64,000 nt of DNA from Hevea brasiliensis (Eukaryota; Streptophyta; Magnoliopsida; Malpighiales; Euphorbiaceae). This document shows, piece after piece, positions 22,099 to 34,052 of this stretch. The translations under genes were made by a program, and so were the position numbers. How positions within the stretch are numbered: the first letter of the stretch is position 1; each line of letters starts with the position of its first letter. The stretch lies in NCBI RefSeq assembly GCF_030052815.1, contig NC_079493.1, positions 61,566,691 through 61,630,690 of the forward strand, given 5' to 3'. The notes beneath the pieces are model-generated. The model was not told where the DNA came from. It did no database searches and saw nothing but the letters and a program-made list of their open reading frames with translations.

Positions 22099-23854
22099 TG
22101 TAACATCCTCATTTTCATAGCCCATACATCCTACTGTTCTGACAGCTAATGTCTGCCCCAGAAAGTCGGAATGTCTGGAACTACACTTAATTGACAGTAA
22201 GTAAGCATAAAATAATGAAATATGTGATGAGAAAAATTAAGGAAAAATAAAAGAGATAAAATGTGACTAAGTTAAACAAGTCAAACCCGTAGCGATGGGT
22301 GACCGCACCGAGAAGTTACGACGATGACCGTTGACTAGCCCTGGACAGCGGGGAACCCAGGAAAATATTTTCGAGACATAATTAAAGGTCTACTAAGGTG
22401 TAATTGAAATTGGAAATGTCAAAGAAAAATTAGTAAGTCAGTATAAATGGAAAACAGAAATTAAAGAAATCGACGGTACAAGGAGTAAATCGGTAGCACC
22501 GAAAAAGTTCGAATTTGGCCCGAAGAGGGGCATTTTAGTCAATTGACACCTAGAGTTGACTTTTGACCTAAATTTCCATGAAAAATAAGTGGTATTAAAT
22601 TTTTAAAATGCCATGGAAATAAGAAATTTTACAAGTAATGTAATTAGAGGACTTATGGGGGATTAATTGAAATGTTAATAAGATTTGATTATTATAATGT
22701 TAATTATACTTAGTGGACAATTAGTGGAACACTAAGTGGGACTATAAAATGTCAAAATTCTGTCCACTTTCACCTTCATCTTCCTCATTACTTGATTTTT
22801 CCGAATTCATTTTCTCTCCATTGCCCTCCATGACCGGCCACCCATGCAAAGCTTTAATCTTCACTTTCAAGCCATAATTTCTTGTAAGTCTCTCCATTAA
22901 AAGTGATCCTCACACCATGGGCAGTAGATATGCAGCAAAAAGAAAGGGATTTGGTGAAGTTTTGTCAAGATTAAGTTGAGGTTAGTGCTAGTTTTTCATC
23001 CCTTGCTTCATTAAAGTTTGTATTAAGGTTGAGATGAGTTGAATGGTGAAGAAATTTGAAGGATTTGATGAGTTATTGATATATTCAATTTTGCATGGCC
23101 ATAAAAGTTTGTTGTGGTTGAGTTTTTCTTACCTCTAATGGATGGAAATTAAGGTTGATTAACTCAAATGGAAGTTGTAGTAGGTTGATGTCCAAGTTTA
23201 TGTATATTAGTGCTTGAATTAAGGGTTTAAAAGTGGACTTTGATGCTTTAGTAAACTGCCATGTTGGGCAGCCTTGAATATTATGAATTTGTGTGTGAGT
23301 TTATGAAATTTATTGATGAGATATGATGGTGTTGAATTGTGGGCAGTTTGTATAATTTCCATGGAAGTGTATGTGTAAAATAAGTATTGATGTACATTGA
23401 ATTTGGGTGGATGTAAATGTTGAATTTTAATGGTGTATTGTGTGCATTGAGTACTTGAGTGTTCTGCCCAAAATGTTTTCTAGAATTGTGTACAATATAT
23501 ATAGAAGTGCCACGATTAAATGTTGAAGTATTGGGAGGAGGAGGATTGTGAAAATTGAAAGTGTGATGTTCAAATGCAGGTTGTGTATGTTGGCAGTACC
23601 TAAATTAGGTCATAAGTGCAAAACTGTGAATCCAATTGGTATGAAGCTAATGGGGGGTGAAACTAGACACCAAATAGACCAACTTTCATGTAAAAATATT
23701 GCCAAAATTCTGCCTAGAAACTGACCTTAAAAATGACCAAATCCGGAATGGTAACCTTAAAAACCCAGATTTTTGACCATATGAACAGTAGTCATTAGGT
23801 TTACCATAACTCACTCAAAACAGGTCCAATTGACCTAAAATTTTTATCATGGAT

Positions 23855-24320
23855 AGCTTAGACATAGAGCTACAATTCTTATGAAGACATCAAAGCCTAG
23901 AAATGACCAGAACCAAGTCAAATAGCTTGTACAAGTTCGGGTACCAAAACTGCCAGAACTAAAAGTGACCTAAAATTGACCAAAATTTGCACTAAATATG
24001 CAATCTGTCTAACTTTAGTAAATTGACTATATCTTGGTCTATACAACTTAGAATGACCTGAAATTTTTCCCAGAGTGCAATAAGACATAGAGTTACAATT
24101 CTTATGAAGACACCAAAGCTCAGAAATTACCAGAACCAAGTTAAATAGCTTGCACAAGTTCGGGTACCAAAATTGCCAGAACTAAAAGTGACATAAAATT
24201 GATCAAATTTTGCACTAAAGGTGCAATCTGTCCAGTTTTAGTAAATTGACCATATCTTGGTCTATACAACTCAGAATGACCTAAAATTTTTCTCAGAGTG
24301 CAATAAGACATTGAGCTACA
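23855..24320. repeat. Tandem duplication of about 223 bp in U3 of the D LTR
   Basis: The block starting at GACATAGAGCTACAATTC (23861) is repeated from 24083, and its first part appears a third time at 24307. Copies are diverged by several percent. Both units contain ACAAGTTCGGGTACC and CAATCTGTC. U3 duplications of this kind often multiply enhancer sites. Confidence 0.85.
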
Positions 24321-25179
24321 ATTTTGCTTCTTTGACCAGAAGCTAAAAACCAAGAGAAATAGGACTTTAAGCTAGACCAATCTAGCACACAAAAATTGAG
24401 AATTTAACAATTACATAAAATGATGCTTGAAGTAATTTGGCAATAAATGCCAACTTGTAAAAAGGGTAAATTGCATTATATTGACAGTATATTGAATTGT
24501 AAATTGTAACATGTTGATACTAGAATCAACTTATGCATGATGTATGAAAAGGTCAACGTTTCCATTGACCAGTGAATTGTATAATGACCAGTAAACCCTA
24601 AAAATAAATATTTAATCTTGTAATATGCCCTAGTTTGCCTAGTTGACTAGTTTGGATAGGTTGGCATGCCAATAGGATTCTGACAGCTATTCTGTAAATG
24701 GCTTCATGCCATACCGTGTTTTTACGGCTTATTATGTCGCACTGTGACGTTAATAGCCTACGGCTATACGTATTTTGTTATTATACTTGGCTTATCGCCA
24801 GATTTATTATATGGCTTTTTAGCCACACTATTTGCACACCGAGAGACACTTTATGACCGATGGTGTGACAGCTCGAGGTACTAGGTACCCAGTGCTAGTA
24901 TATCCATTTATCCAGTCTGGTCAGTGTATAGGCTACATAGGCAGTCAATTAAAACATTATTCAATTCAGGCAGTTAAGTTTACAGAAATTTCAGTATAAT
25001 TAAATTAAGCATTGAATGAAATGAGTAAAAGAGATTAGCAATAGAAACATAACAAAGATACAATTTGCATAATCGTAGAGACTTAAAATACAATACAGTT
25101 AGAATAATTGATTCCTGGATATTCGAATTATGATTTATTTCTTTCTTTATTTATATATATTATTTCTTGTTATATTATT

Positions 25180-25226
25180 GCACCACTAAGCAGAAATGCT
25201 TAGCGTGATGGAATTGGTTCCTCGCG
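25180..25226 (+). other. Two-hairpin GCACCAC module, family D
   Basis: Hairpin 1: CTAAGCA/TGCTTAG with loop GAAA (25186-25203). Hairpin 2: GCG and GGAA pair with TTCC and CGC across loop TTGG, with small bulges. The stem sequence of hairpin 2 is unrelated to that of family A. Confidence 0.65.
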
Positions 25227-25890
25227 CAAGTACTAAAGGTAAAGCCAGTAGACTGTCGACTGGGATTTTTGGAGTCCAGATCTGCAAAAGTGTCATAAGA
25301 ATTGAAGGTTGTCACCTCCTCAGCAATGCATGTAGATAGGGCTCATTTTAAGCATGTTTTCTAATTTGTACATTATAATTACTGCTTAGATTGTAATGTG
25401 AATTAGTAACTCTAATTTCATTTGTATATCCAGTACTTGATAAATTTATGTACTTAATTGGCAAATTATATAATTTAATGAAATATAAGAATTCTGATAT
25501 TTGAATTAATTATCTAATCATAATGATTCTGAATGAGATTGAATTTGAGAAATTTTGGAGACTGAATCTGAGTTTGAGAAACTGATGAGAATGCCTTGAG
25601 ATAATCTGAGTTATGAATTTAAGCATATATTGAAATTGTTTTTGGCAGGTTTAGAAGAACTCTTAGTCCAAATTACAGCCGGCACTCTGCCGGATTATCA
25701 TTAAAAATTTTGAATTTTCAAAATTAGTCAGATTTTGATAAACAGCAAAAATAGCTTAAACCTCAGATAAAGTTTTTGAATAAGTAAATTAAGAACTATA
25801 ATAAAATCAGATAAGATCAAGTGCTCTGGCACTCCGTGTGACACACTTTGCTCGGCTACACTGTAGACGGGTGAGGAGTGTTACATTTGA

Positions 25891-26518
25891 CTTTAAAGCT
25901 TGTCATTTCATTATTTCTGTTTAATGGCCCAATTCCTCCTTGGTATAACTTTCCTTATTACGGATACTGGGATTTTAATGCGACACCTTCTTTCAGATGT
26001 CATCTTACATTTTCTCTTTTGCACTGTAACATCTTCTTTTGGATGTTGTCTTAAGTGTCCTTTTCACCACAACAATACCTTCTTTCAGGTGTTGTCTTAC
26101 ATGCCTTTTTAGAATCAATACGTGTATTGCGGCACTGTCTTTCAGATACCATCTTTACATGCTCTTAGATATAGATTCATTTCAGTTTGCAAATCTGCTA
26201 GCTTATCCCACTATTTGGCATGCCAAACTATCCGGTTTCTATCTTTAATCTAGGTAGAATCTTAGACCTCAATAGTCTTATAATATAATATTAAGTAATT
26301 CAAATATTCTTATATCCATAAAGGATTGACACTCATTATGCTCACATCATTTGTCATTATCATATACTTATTTACGTAATCATAATAAGGAAGGATTGAC
26401 ATTCATCATTTTAACACTAATTGGCATTATCATATAATCAATTTCATATTCAAAATAAGGACATAACCATTTTCACATAGTATTTAGAACCAATTATGTT
26501 AATTCCCCATAAGGCAAA
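25891..26518 (-). repeat. Family-C 5' LTR, part 3
   Basis: Continuation of the C LTR. It contains a region with three or four degenerate repeats of a TTC-TTTCAG-TG-TGTCTTACAT type (25980-26160). No gene is seen; two overlapping ORFs here are chance. Confidence 0.75.
26514..26518. repeat. Target-site duplication GCAAA
   Basis: GCAAA precedes the B1 LTR and recurs at 46993-46997, more than 20 kb away, because three elements later entered this LTR. Confidence 0.95.
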
Positions 26519-26925
26519 TGTCACACCTTACCCCTCTATAAGGCATAACATGATCCCGTAGAATACCTAATGAACTACCGAACTCCACCTACCGATAACT
26601 CATTAAGTATCCTACAAGGGATTTTAAAACCATTTTCTTACATTTTGGAAGTGGTGAGCATTTTAGTAGGAATTAAAAACATTTAATTGAAGTTTCAAAA
26701 CTAGTAAAAATTTTTGTCCATTTTTATTTTTACATAATTTTTGAAAAAATTTCGGTAGAGTGCCGTCTATATTTTAAGAAAACAGTTCTTCAAAAACCTG
26801 TAAAAACACTTCCAATAATTGTTTTCACAACTCCCAACACCAAAACAACTCAAGTCAACACAATTCAATTTAAGTCCATAATTCAACCAAAGTTTGTCAT
26901 CTCAAATACTTCATAAATTCATTCA

Positions 26926-26930
26926 CATTG
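26926..26930. repeat. Target-site duplication CATTG of element 2
   Basis: CATTG precedes element 2 and recurs at 36571-36575. Confidence 0.96.
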
Positions 26931-29900
26931 TGTAACACCCCTTACCCGTGTACAGTATACCCGAGTAAGTAATGCCACACGGTATACCGGCACACTCTAA
27001 TATTCCTCAATTAATTTATATCCTGCTTTTGCATATAAATTATGAAATACAATTTATTTAAGCCATTTATCAAAAGTATTATTCATTTAAGGTTCCGAAA
27101 ATTTTAAAGAAAATCCGACGGAGTACCGGCTAAAAATGGAGAAAACCGTTCTTCGGAACCTGCGAAAACACTTCCAAATAATTTTCAAACAAACCCAACT
27201 TCAATTCATCAACAGAGTCTCAATATCAAAAACTCAACAATATTTCTCAATTTCAGTTCTCAATAGCCTTTTCATTTCTCAAACATCCATTTCTCAGGGT
27301 TCTCATATATATAAATAACAATTAAAAGCTCAAATTACTTCCATACATAACCATAAATCTTTATTATTTACATGAACCTCAAAATACATTACATAATCCC
27401 AAATACATATGAGAAAATAAAAATTTAATTACAAAATGACAAAATGACACCTAGTGCCCTACCAATGCATTGCAGGTGACGAGGTGACGAGTACACAGTG
27501 CAGAACTGCAGAACAGACTCACCCAGTCTGTGGTCTACTGGGCTCACGATCAGGATCTCCAGTACCTACGCGTGGCAAAAGCAACGCGCTAAGCAATAAT
27601 GCTTAGTGGTGCAATAATATAATAAAAGAAAATAGCAAGAAAATAAATGTGTATAGAATGTGTAGGCTTTCTTTGTTTGGTATTGGTATATTCATTATTT
27701 CATTAACTTTGTTCACCTTTATTCATTTGGTTGCCCCAAGTAACCTACACTAGACGATTGGACTGGATAACGGGTAAACTGGCACTGGGTATCTAATACC
27801 TCGGGCCGTCACACCATCGATCGCATATGCATCACCCGGTGTAATGTAATAGCTACCAAGTCAGAATAATCTCAGGCACAAGGCCAAGTCTCAATGCAAA
27901 GTCAGAATGGCTAAAAGCCATGAAATCATAGAATGGCATTTTTGCCATGTGCAGTACTGCTAACTGAACCCTATTGGCATGCCAAACTATCCAAACCAAT
28001 CTTGTTAGGTATACTAGGGCATTTGAAACTTTTAAATTCTTCAATTTATAAATTTCATGTTTTGGTGTTACTATTCACCTCATTGGTCAACAGAAATGTT
28101 GACTTTTGGATAGAAAATATGTTCATTGACTTTGGCACTCCCAACATACCACATTTGGTGTTTAAAACTTGTTGGCATTAAGTGTTAATACCATTTCAAA
28201 GTGTAACCCAACACAAACAGAATTTTCAGTTTTGGTGAGTCAACTTCACTGTTCCATTGGACACTGTTACTGTGGGAATTTGAAGAAATGTAAAATATGA
28301 AAATTGTTCCTTATTTTGTCTAGTTGAATTTCTTTTTTTGAATCACTCCATTTGGAGTTTTGTAGCTCCATATATGGTCCAAAAACCACAGCTGGCCGGA
28401 TTCCCATTCTACAGAAAATACCATATCTACAGTAACAGGAACAGTAACTTCCACTACCATTTGGGTTAGGTTCTGGCCCTAATTTGGGGTAGGTTCCTTC
28501 CTGAAAGTTGTTTTTCTATGTCTTAACTTGTTGCTGTAAAAATTTCAGGTCAATTGACCATATCTACAGTGAGTTATGGCCAAATGAACAGTTACTGTTC
28601 ATTTGGTCAATTCTGCAGAACCAGTTGCAGGGTATCCGGATTGGGGCCAAGTTTTGGTCCTCTTGCTTTGGTCTTTTGGGCATGGTTTCTTCAGCAAAAA
28701 TGTGCCATTATAAGCCTAGTTTCATGTCCAATTGGCCAAACACCAATTGGACTAACACAGCCCAAGTTATGGCAGTGCAAATGGACTGAATTTTCAGTCC
28801 CTATGCTGCTGTCCTAGGGCAGCCTGCAGCCTCACTTTGCAACCTCATTTTTCAGTCCATTTGTTAGTCAAATTACCTAAAATGGTCACTAATTGACCAT
28901 TAAAAGGTTCTTTAACAATTGCATAGGCCAAGTTCACATTTTACTCCAAAAACCCTAGTTCCAAGTCATGATTTCTACACTTTACCTTAGTTAGCTATTA
29001 ATTCACCATTCTTATGTTTATAAACTTCAAACATGGTTTCTAATTCACTTTAAGCTCATCAAAAACACTTCCTCCTATTCCATAGCTAGGGCAGCCGAAA
29101 TTCATGTACACCTTCACAAGAATTTTTGTTCATTTAATTTATATTTTCTCACTAAATTCAAGTTGCTATTTATGAAATGAAAGAGTTTTAAGTATATAGA
29201 GCACTAACCTCAAGTGGCAGAATTTTCCAAGCCCCTAAACTTCACTTTTCTTCCTTTTCTTGGCTGCCAAAAGCTTTGTCTAGGTGTGGGATTAATTTTT
29301 GATGAAGGGACTTATGGGTTTTAGGGTGAGGAAGCATGGAAATTTAAAGCTTGAAAGAGCTTTCATGGAGGTGGCTATGGGACTAGGGTTTCAGCTGGTT
29401 TCTTTTGGGGAGGATGGCTGCTACAATTTTTTATTTTTTAGTCTTCATTTAGTCTCTTTATTAGTTAGTCAAATAATGGTTTAATTGTGATTGGTCCAAA
29501 TTTTCTTAATGACATCACCATGATGTCATAAATAAGCTTTTTCCTCATTTTTCTTTTCTTTCCTCCACTACTCATTTTCAATTTAATTTCTAGTAATGTT
29601 TATTCATATTTTATGTCATATTAATTATTTACTCAACTGGACAAGTCGGCCAAAAATCACCTCTGAAGGCGAAATGACCAAAATGCCCTCCGTTTGGCTT
29701 AACGGGTCAAAATCGTCTGTACCGATAGAAAAATTTTTCTAGGTATTTTCTTGGCATTCTAATGCCATAGGAACCTCAATGACCCTTCTCTGGAGTCCCA
29801 AAAATTATTTTATAATTTTTCCCTGTCTAGGGCTCCTCGTTATAGAACCGCAACTTCCCTCCGTTACCCATCGCTAGGCACCTACTGCTTAACTTGGTTG

Positions 29901-30058
29901 TATTTTTTTTTTAAAATTTTTACTAAATTTTTCTTATTAATATTTGAGTTAATTATGGTTCCTGACTTAAGTTTAATTATTTTTCGGACGTTCTAGCTGT
30001 CCGACCGACACCGTCACCGAATGAGAATGTACGGAATGATTACCGGGAGGGTGTTACA
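26931..30058 (-). repeat. 3' LTR of element 2
   Basis: Full-length LTR of 3128 bp. On the minus strand it starts TGTAACACCCTCCCGG and ends GGGGTGTTACA. It holds the hairpin module at 27569-27612 with the TATA-like box at 27615-27621 (minus), and the GTCCAATTG/CAATTGGAC inverted repeat near 28728-28756. Short ORFs (for example 29299-29484) lie in U3 and are not genes. Confidence 0.95.
27569..27612 (-). other. Two-hairpin GCACCAC module, element 2 3' LTR
   Basis: Same stems as in element 1, read on the minus strand: CTAAGCA/TGCTTAG and CGCGTTGC/GCCACGCG. Confidence 0.7.
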
Positions 30059-30059
30059 A

Positions 30060-30071
30060 CTCTTCCCCTCT
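30060..30071 (-). other. Polypurine tract of element 2
   Basis: AGAGGGGAAGAG on the minus strand, one base from the 3' LTR, identical to that of element 1. Confidence 0.92.
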
Positions 30072-30660
30072 AATTTAAATTTCGTCCTCGAAATTTACCT
30101 GATGCAAACAGTTGAGGGAACTGTTGCCTCATCGTCTCTTCACTTTCCCAAGTTGCCTCCTCGGTGTTGTGGTGCCTCCAAAGCACTTTCACCAGTGGAA
30201 TCTGTTTGTTCCTCAACTCTTTCACTTCCCGAGCCAAGATCCGTAGAGGTTCTTCTTCATATGTCAAATCCGGTTGTATTTCAATTTCTTCTCTGGAGAT
30301 GACATGTGAAGGATCTGAGCGGTATCTTCTGAGCATGGATACGTGAAACACATTGTGAATCTTGTCCAGCTCTGGTGGTAAAGCTAGCCTATAGGCCACT
30401 GGACCCACACGTTCAATGACTTCATATGGGCCAATGAACCTAGGGCTCAACTTACCTTTTCTTCCAAACCTCAACACTTTCTTCCATGGTGACACCTTGA
30501 GGAACACTTTGTCGCCAACCACATATTCTATTTCTTTTCTCTTCAAATTGGCATAGGATTTCTGTCTGTCTGAGGCAACCTTGAGATTGGCTTTGATTAG
30601 TTTTACTTTGTCCTCAGTCTGTTTCACCAGGTCTGGGCCCACTAATTTGTCTTCGCCCAA
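30070..30660 (-). CDS. Integrase C-terminus with GPY module and chromodomain (element 2)
   Basis: This open part encodes 196 residues and matches the C-terminal part of element 1 almost residue for residue: [38 protein letters not shown] and a chromodomain ending [19 protein letters not shown]. Its N-terminal section (GEDKLVGPDLVKQTEDKVK) is in frame here while the same section of element 1 is scrambled. The real protein extends upstream; a TAG at about 30667-30669 separates it from the middle of the integrase. The role is DNA binding and targeting of integration to heterochromatin. Confidence 0.9.
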   Translation of the reverse strand: MGEDKLVGPDLVKQTEDKVKLIKANLKVASDRQKSYANLKRKEIEYVVGDKVFLKVSPWKKVLRFGRKGKLSPRFIGPYEVIERVGPVAYRLALPPELDKIHNVFHVSMLRRYRSDPSHVISREEIEIQPDLTYEEEPLRILAREVKELRNKQIPLVKVLWRHHNTEEATWESEETMRQQFPQLFASGKFRGRNLN

Positions 30661-30831
30661 TTCAGTCTAGCACACTGGAGTTCTACATTTTCTTCTATAC
30701 AGTGCTTCATACGGGGCCATTTGAATGCTAGCTTGGTAGCTATTGTTGTATGCAAATTCTGCCAGTGGGAGGTATCTATCCCAGCTTCCCTCAAACTCAA
30801 TGACACAACTCCTCAGCATATCCTCAAGGAC
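30661..30831 (-). pseudogene. Integrase, middle part (element 2)
   Basis: On the minus strand this continues from the insert: GTCCTTGAG, then integrase sequence with the GGCAGAATTTGC stretch intact at 30752-30763, unlike element 1. It ends at a TAG near 30667 where a Trp codon is expected from the family. Confidence 0.75.
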
Positions 30832-30906
30832 CTGACATATATTTCATGTTATTGTTATCATTTTAGTTCAACATTTGTATCAATTTCATGGGTTTCAATT
30901 GTTTAC
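30832..30906 (-). other. 75-bp intron-like insert in integrase (element 2)
   Basis: The insert starts GTAAAC and ends ATGTCAG on the minus strand, at the same codon boundary and with the same length as in element 1. The two inserts differ at roughly eight positions, about as expected for non-coding sequence of this family. The splice borders and the ATAAC branch-like site are kept. Confidence 0.75.
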
Positions 30907-31083
30907 CTGGATTACTCTTTCTGATTGCCCATCCGTCTGAGGATGGAAAGCTGTGCTGAAATGGAGTTGTGTACCCAAGGATTCATGCAACTTTTTCCAA
31001 AATCTCGATGTAAACCTTGGGTCTCGATCAGATATGATGGAAAGTGGAATTCCATGCAGTCTAACTATCTCACTGATATACAA
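30907..31083 (-). pseudogene. Integrase core exon-like part (element 2)
   Basis: The stretch encodes [20 protein letters not shown] and continues to DGQSERVIQ just before the insert. The second catalytic Asp (in SDRD, residue 19 of this stretch) and the Glu (residue 55) are both present with 35 residues between them. This contrasts with the Asn in element 1. Confidence 0.85.
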
Positions 31084-31097
31084 TTCTACTAACCTCT

Positions 31098-31542
31098 CTA
31101 GTGAGTAGTCACCCTAATCGGGCAGAAAGTGTCGACTTCCGTCAATCTATCAACTATCACCCATGCCGCATCATGTTTCTTCCGGTGAGAGGTAGACCAC
31201 TTACAAAATCCATGGTGACCGATCCCATTTCCATTCGGTATGCGATAGGTCAGAGCAAACCCGATGGAACTTGATGTTCGCCTTGACTCACGACATGTCA
31301 AGCATTTAGTCACATAGTCACTATGTCTTTCTTCATACTGTGCCACCAATATCAAGCTTGGATCATGATACATTTTTGTACTTCCCGGTGCATAGCATAT
31401 ACACCGTGTGTGCCTCTTTTAGAATGCTAGCCTTTAATTCCCCATCATCCGTACACACGCCTTCCTTTGTAATACTGACACCCATTTGCTTTCACCTCAA
31501 AGTCGCTTGCTTTTCCTTCCGGGATTTTGCTCATAATGGTCA
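31098..31542 (-). pseudogene. Integrase N-terminal region, frame-shifted (element 2)
   Basis: Recognisable pieces are DYVTKCLTC of the zinc-binding domain and KKHDAAWVIVDRLT of the core, in different frames. The first catalytic Asp motif is present in DNA but off frame. Compared with element 1, many differences are short losses at CAG or CTG; for example element 1 has CACTCGGAAG where this copy reads CACCGGAAG. Confidence 0.75.
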
Positions 31543-32277
31543 TTAATTTTCCATCCGCCAATTGCCCATCCAAAATCTGTAGCAGTTTAGCCTCACTTGA
31601 AACTCAGCCAAAATAGCTCCATATCGAATCAAGGTTAGAAGGGCATTCAATGATCTCAAAGCTGTGATGGACTTTCTGCTCAAAGCATCAGCAACTACAT
31701 TTGCCTTCCCTGGATGGTAGTCAATTACACAGTCATAATCCTTCAGGAACTCAATCCATCTCCTCTGTCTAAGGTTGAGCTCCTTCTGGGTTGGCAAATA
31801 TTTCAGGCTTTTGTGGTATGTGTAAATGTAGCACTTTTCACCATACAAGTAATGCCTCCATATCTTCAGTGCGAAGATAATTGCTGCAAGTTCTAGATCA
31901 TGGGTAGGGTAGTTCTGTTCATGTGGTCTTAGCTGTCTGGAAGCATAAGCAATCACCTTCCCCTCTTGCATCAATACACACCCTAACCCATTATGAGAGG
32001 CATCACTATAGACCACGAAGTCCTTTCCTGACACTGGCTGTGTTAACACGGGTGCCTCTGTCAACATAGCCTTCAACTTCTCAAAACTGGTCTGACACTT
32101 GTCATTCCAGTCAAATCTGACATTCTTGTGTAACAACTTAGTCATTGGAGCAGCTATTAGGGAAAATTCCTTCACAAATCTTCTGTAATACCCAGCTAGC
32201 CCCAAGAAGCTTCTGACCTCAGTTGTATTTCTGGGAGGCTTCCATTCCATCACTGCTTCCATTTTCTTGGGATCCAC
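31543..32277 (-). pseudogene. RT thumb and RNase H (element 2)
   Basis: The open stretch encodes 244 residues starting [15 protein letters not shown]. RNase H Asp92 (YSDASHNG) and Glu129 are present. The third acidic residue, in YTDHKSL of element 1, is Tyr154 here (YTYHKSL). The change is CAGAC to CATAC at a CAG site, so it may be real loss of activity or sequence error. A stop separates it from the RT part upstream. Confidence 0.85.
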
Positions 32278-32292
32278 CCTAATCCCATCAGC

Positions 32293-32718
32293 TTACACTA
32301 TGTGTCCAAGGAATGCAATCTCATTCAGCCAAAAGTCACACTTGGACAACTTAGCATACAGTTTCTTTTCTCTCAGGGTTTGTAGAACAATCCTCAAATG
32401 CTCATCATGTTCTTCCTTGGTCTTGGAATACACCAGAATATCATCAATAAAGACCACTACGAACAGATCCAGGTATGGATGGAAGATACGGTTCATAAGG
32501 TCCATAAATGCTGCTGGTGCATTTGTTAGGCCAAAGGGCATCACCAGAAACTCATAATGCCCATACCGGGTCCTGAATGCAGTCTTGGGCACATCTACAT
32601 CCTTTACCCTCAACTGATGATACCCTGATCTGAGATCAATCTTAGAAAATACTCCTGCTCCTTTCAACTGATCAAACAGATCATCAATTCTAGGCAACAG
32701 ATATTTGTTCTTCATCAC
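32293..32718 (-). pseudogene. Reverse transcriptase core (element 2)
   Basis: The stretch encodes 141 residues with [21 protein letters not shown] and the catalytic FIDD at 90-93. It ends at a stop replacing the codon after the residue matching Val in LGHIV of element 1. The apparent start has no meaning because the RT continues upstream in other frames at 32719-32858, where a stop and a frame change near 32720-32730 and 32840-32850 break it. Confidence 0.85.
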
Positions 32719-32858
32719 ACTTTATTCAATCGCCGAATCGATGCATAGCCTCAAAGTCCCATCCTTCTTTTTCACAAACAGACTGGAGCTCCCCATGGTG
32801 ACACATGGGCGTATGAACCCCTTATCAAGCAACTCTTGCAATCGAAGTTTTCAACTCC

Positions 32859-34052
32859 TCAATTCAAGGGTGCCATCCTATAAGGAGCAATGGAAATGGG
32901 TGCTGTACCCGGCAGTGTCTCAATAGCAAATTCAACTTCCCTTTCTGGTGGCAAACCAGGTAACTCTTTGGGAAATACCTCTGGGAAGTCTCTCACTGTG
33001 GGTATATTACTCAGGTTTGGCTTAGCCTGCCTAGTATCCACCACATGTGCTAGGTAGGCTTCACAGCCTTTTCTCATCATTCTTCTTGCAACGGTGGCTG
33101 AGATGACATTGGACAAGAAATCTGTCCTTTCCCCCACAACTGTGATCTCATTACCCTCTAAAGTTTTTAGAGAAATTCTCTTCAATTTGCAATCAACTAT
33201 TGCCTGATGACGTGACAACCAGTCCATTCCCAATATCACGTCAAACTCATGGAAGGGCAACTCAATTAGGTCTGCCAAGAATTCATACCCCTGAATCCTT
33301 AACGGGCAACCCTTGTATACTTTGTTCACTACCACACTGTGGCCCAATGGATTAGTGACCAGAATGTCTTGGTCACTCTCCCCTACTAGTATCCCCCTTT
33401 CTACGGGTAAGTTGATGCAAATGTAGGAATGAGTGGATCCTAGATCCACCAATGCATGCACAGGTGTAGTGTAGAGGGAGAACGTACCCCTAATGACGTC
33501 CGGGGCATCTTGCTCCTCTTGAGCTCTCAGGGCATAATTTCTTACTGGTGGTCTGCTGTCAAGCCTCTCTGCTGGCTCAGATGCAGGCCTCTGTGATGGT
33601 CCAACAGCCTCAGATTTACCAGATTTTCTACCTCTCTGTGGTGCAGAGCAGTGCATCGCTTGTGTTGGAGCAGCTATAGTGGTTCTATGTGGACAGTTCC
33701 TCAGCTGATTCTCTGTTGACCAACATCTCAAGCAGGCACCAGTTACTCTCCACCATTCCCCCTTGTGCCATTTCAGGCAATGTGGACACGCAGAAGATGC
33801 TGGGGCTGGTCCCCTGAACCCCATCCCTGGAGAGCTGCCCATCGATGGTGTGGACTGACCTCTCCTAGGGGTGAATCGTGGCTGGGCCCCGAGACCACGA
33901 CCATGTGGTGAGCTGAACTCGTGCGGGAGGACCCTTGAACTTCTTCCCAAATGCAGAGCCGAGCTAGACCGACCGGGTCCCCTCTTCTCGCTGCTCTCCT
34001 TCTCAGTCCGCTCACCGATTCTCACTTTTTCAACCCTTATTGCCGCTTCCAC
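32859..34052 (-). pseudogene. gag C-terminus and protease (element 2)
   Basis: The stretch encodes 397 residues. The zinc knuckle at 107-120 reads CLRCWSTENQLRNC, so the His of CX2CX4HX4C is Asn here and one Gly is Trp. The protease active site is DLGST with Asp203, versus DPGST in element 1. The linker before the RT is present up to APYRMAP. The knuckle changes would weaken RNA binding if real. Confidence 0.85.

Larger units (their letters stand above)
22099..25885 (+). repeat. Family-D solo LTR, plus strand
   Basis: The unit starts TGTAACATCC and ends GGAGTGTTACA, 3787 bp, flanked by TTTGA. No internal region is present. It has the GCGATGGGTGACCGC block near 22292, a tandem duplication of about 223 bp in U3 (23855-24320), TATATTATTGCACC at 25171-25184, the hairpin module at 25180-25226 and a U5 end like that of element 4. 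No coding potential was recognised. Confidence 0.93.
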
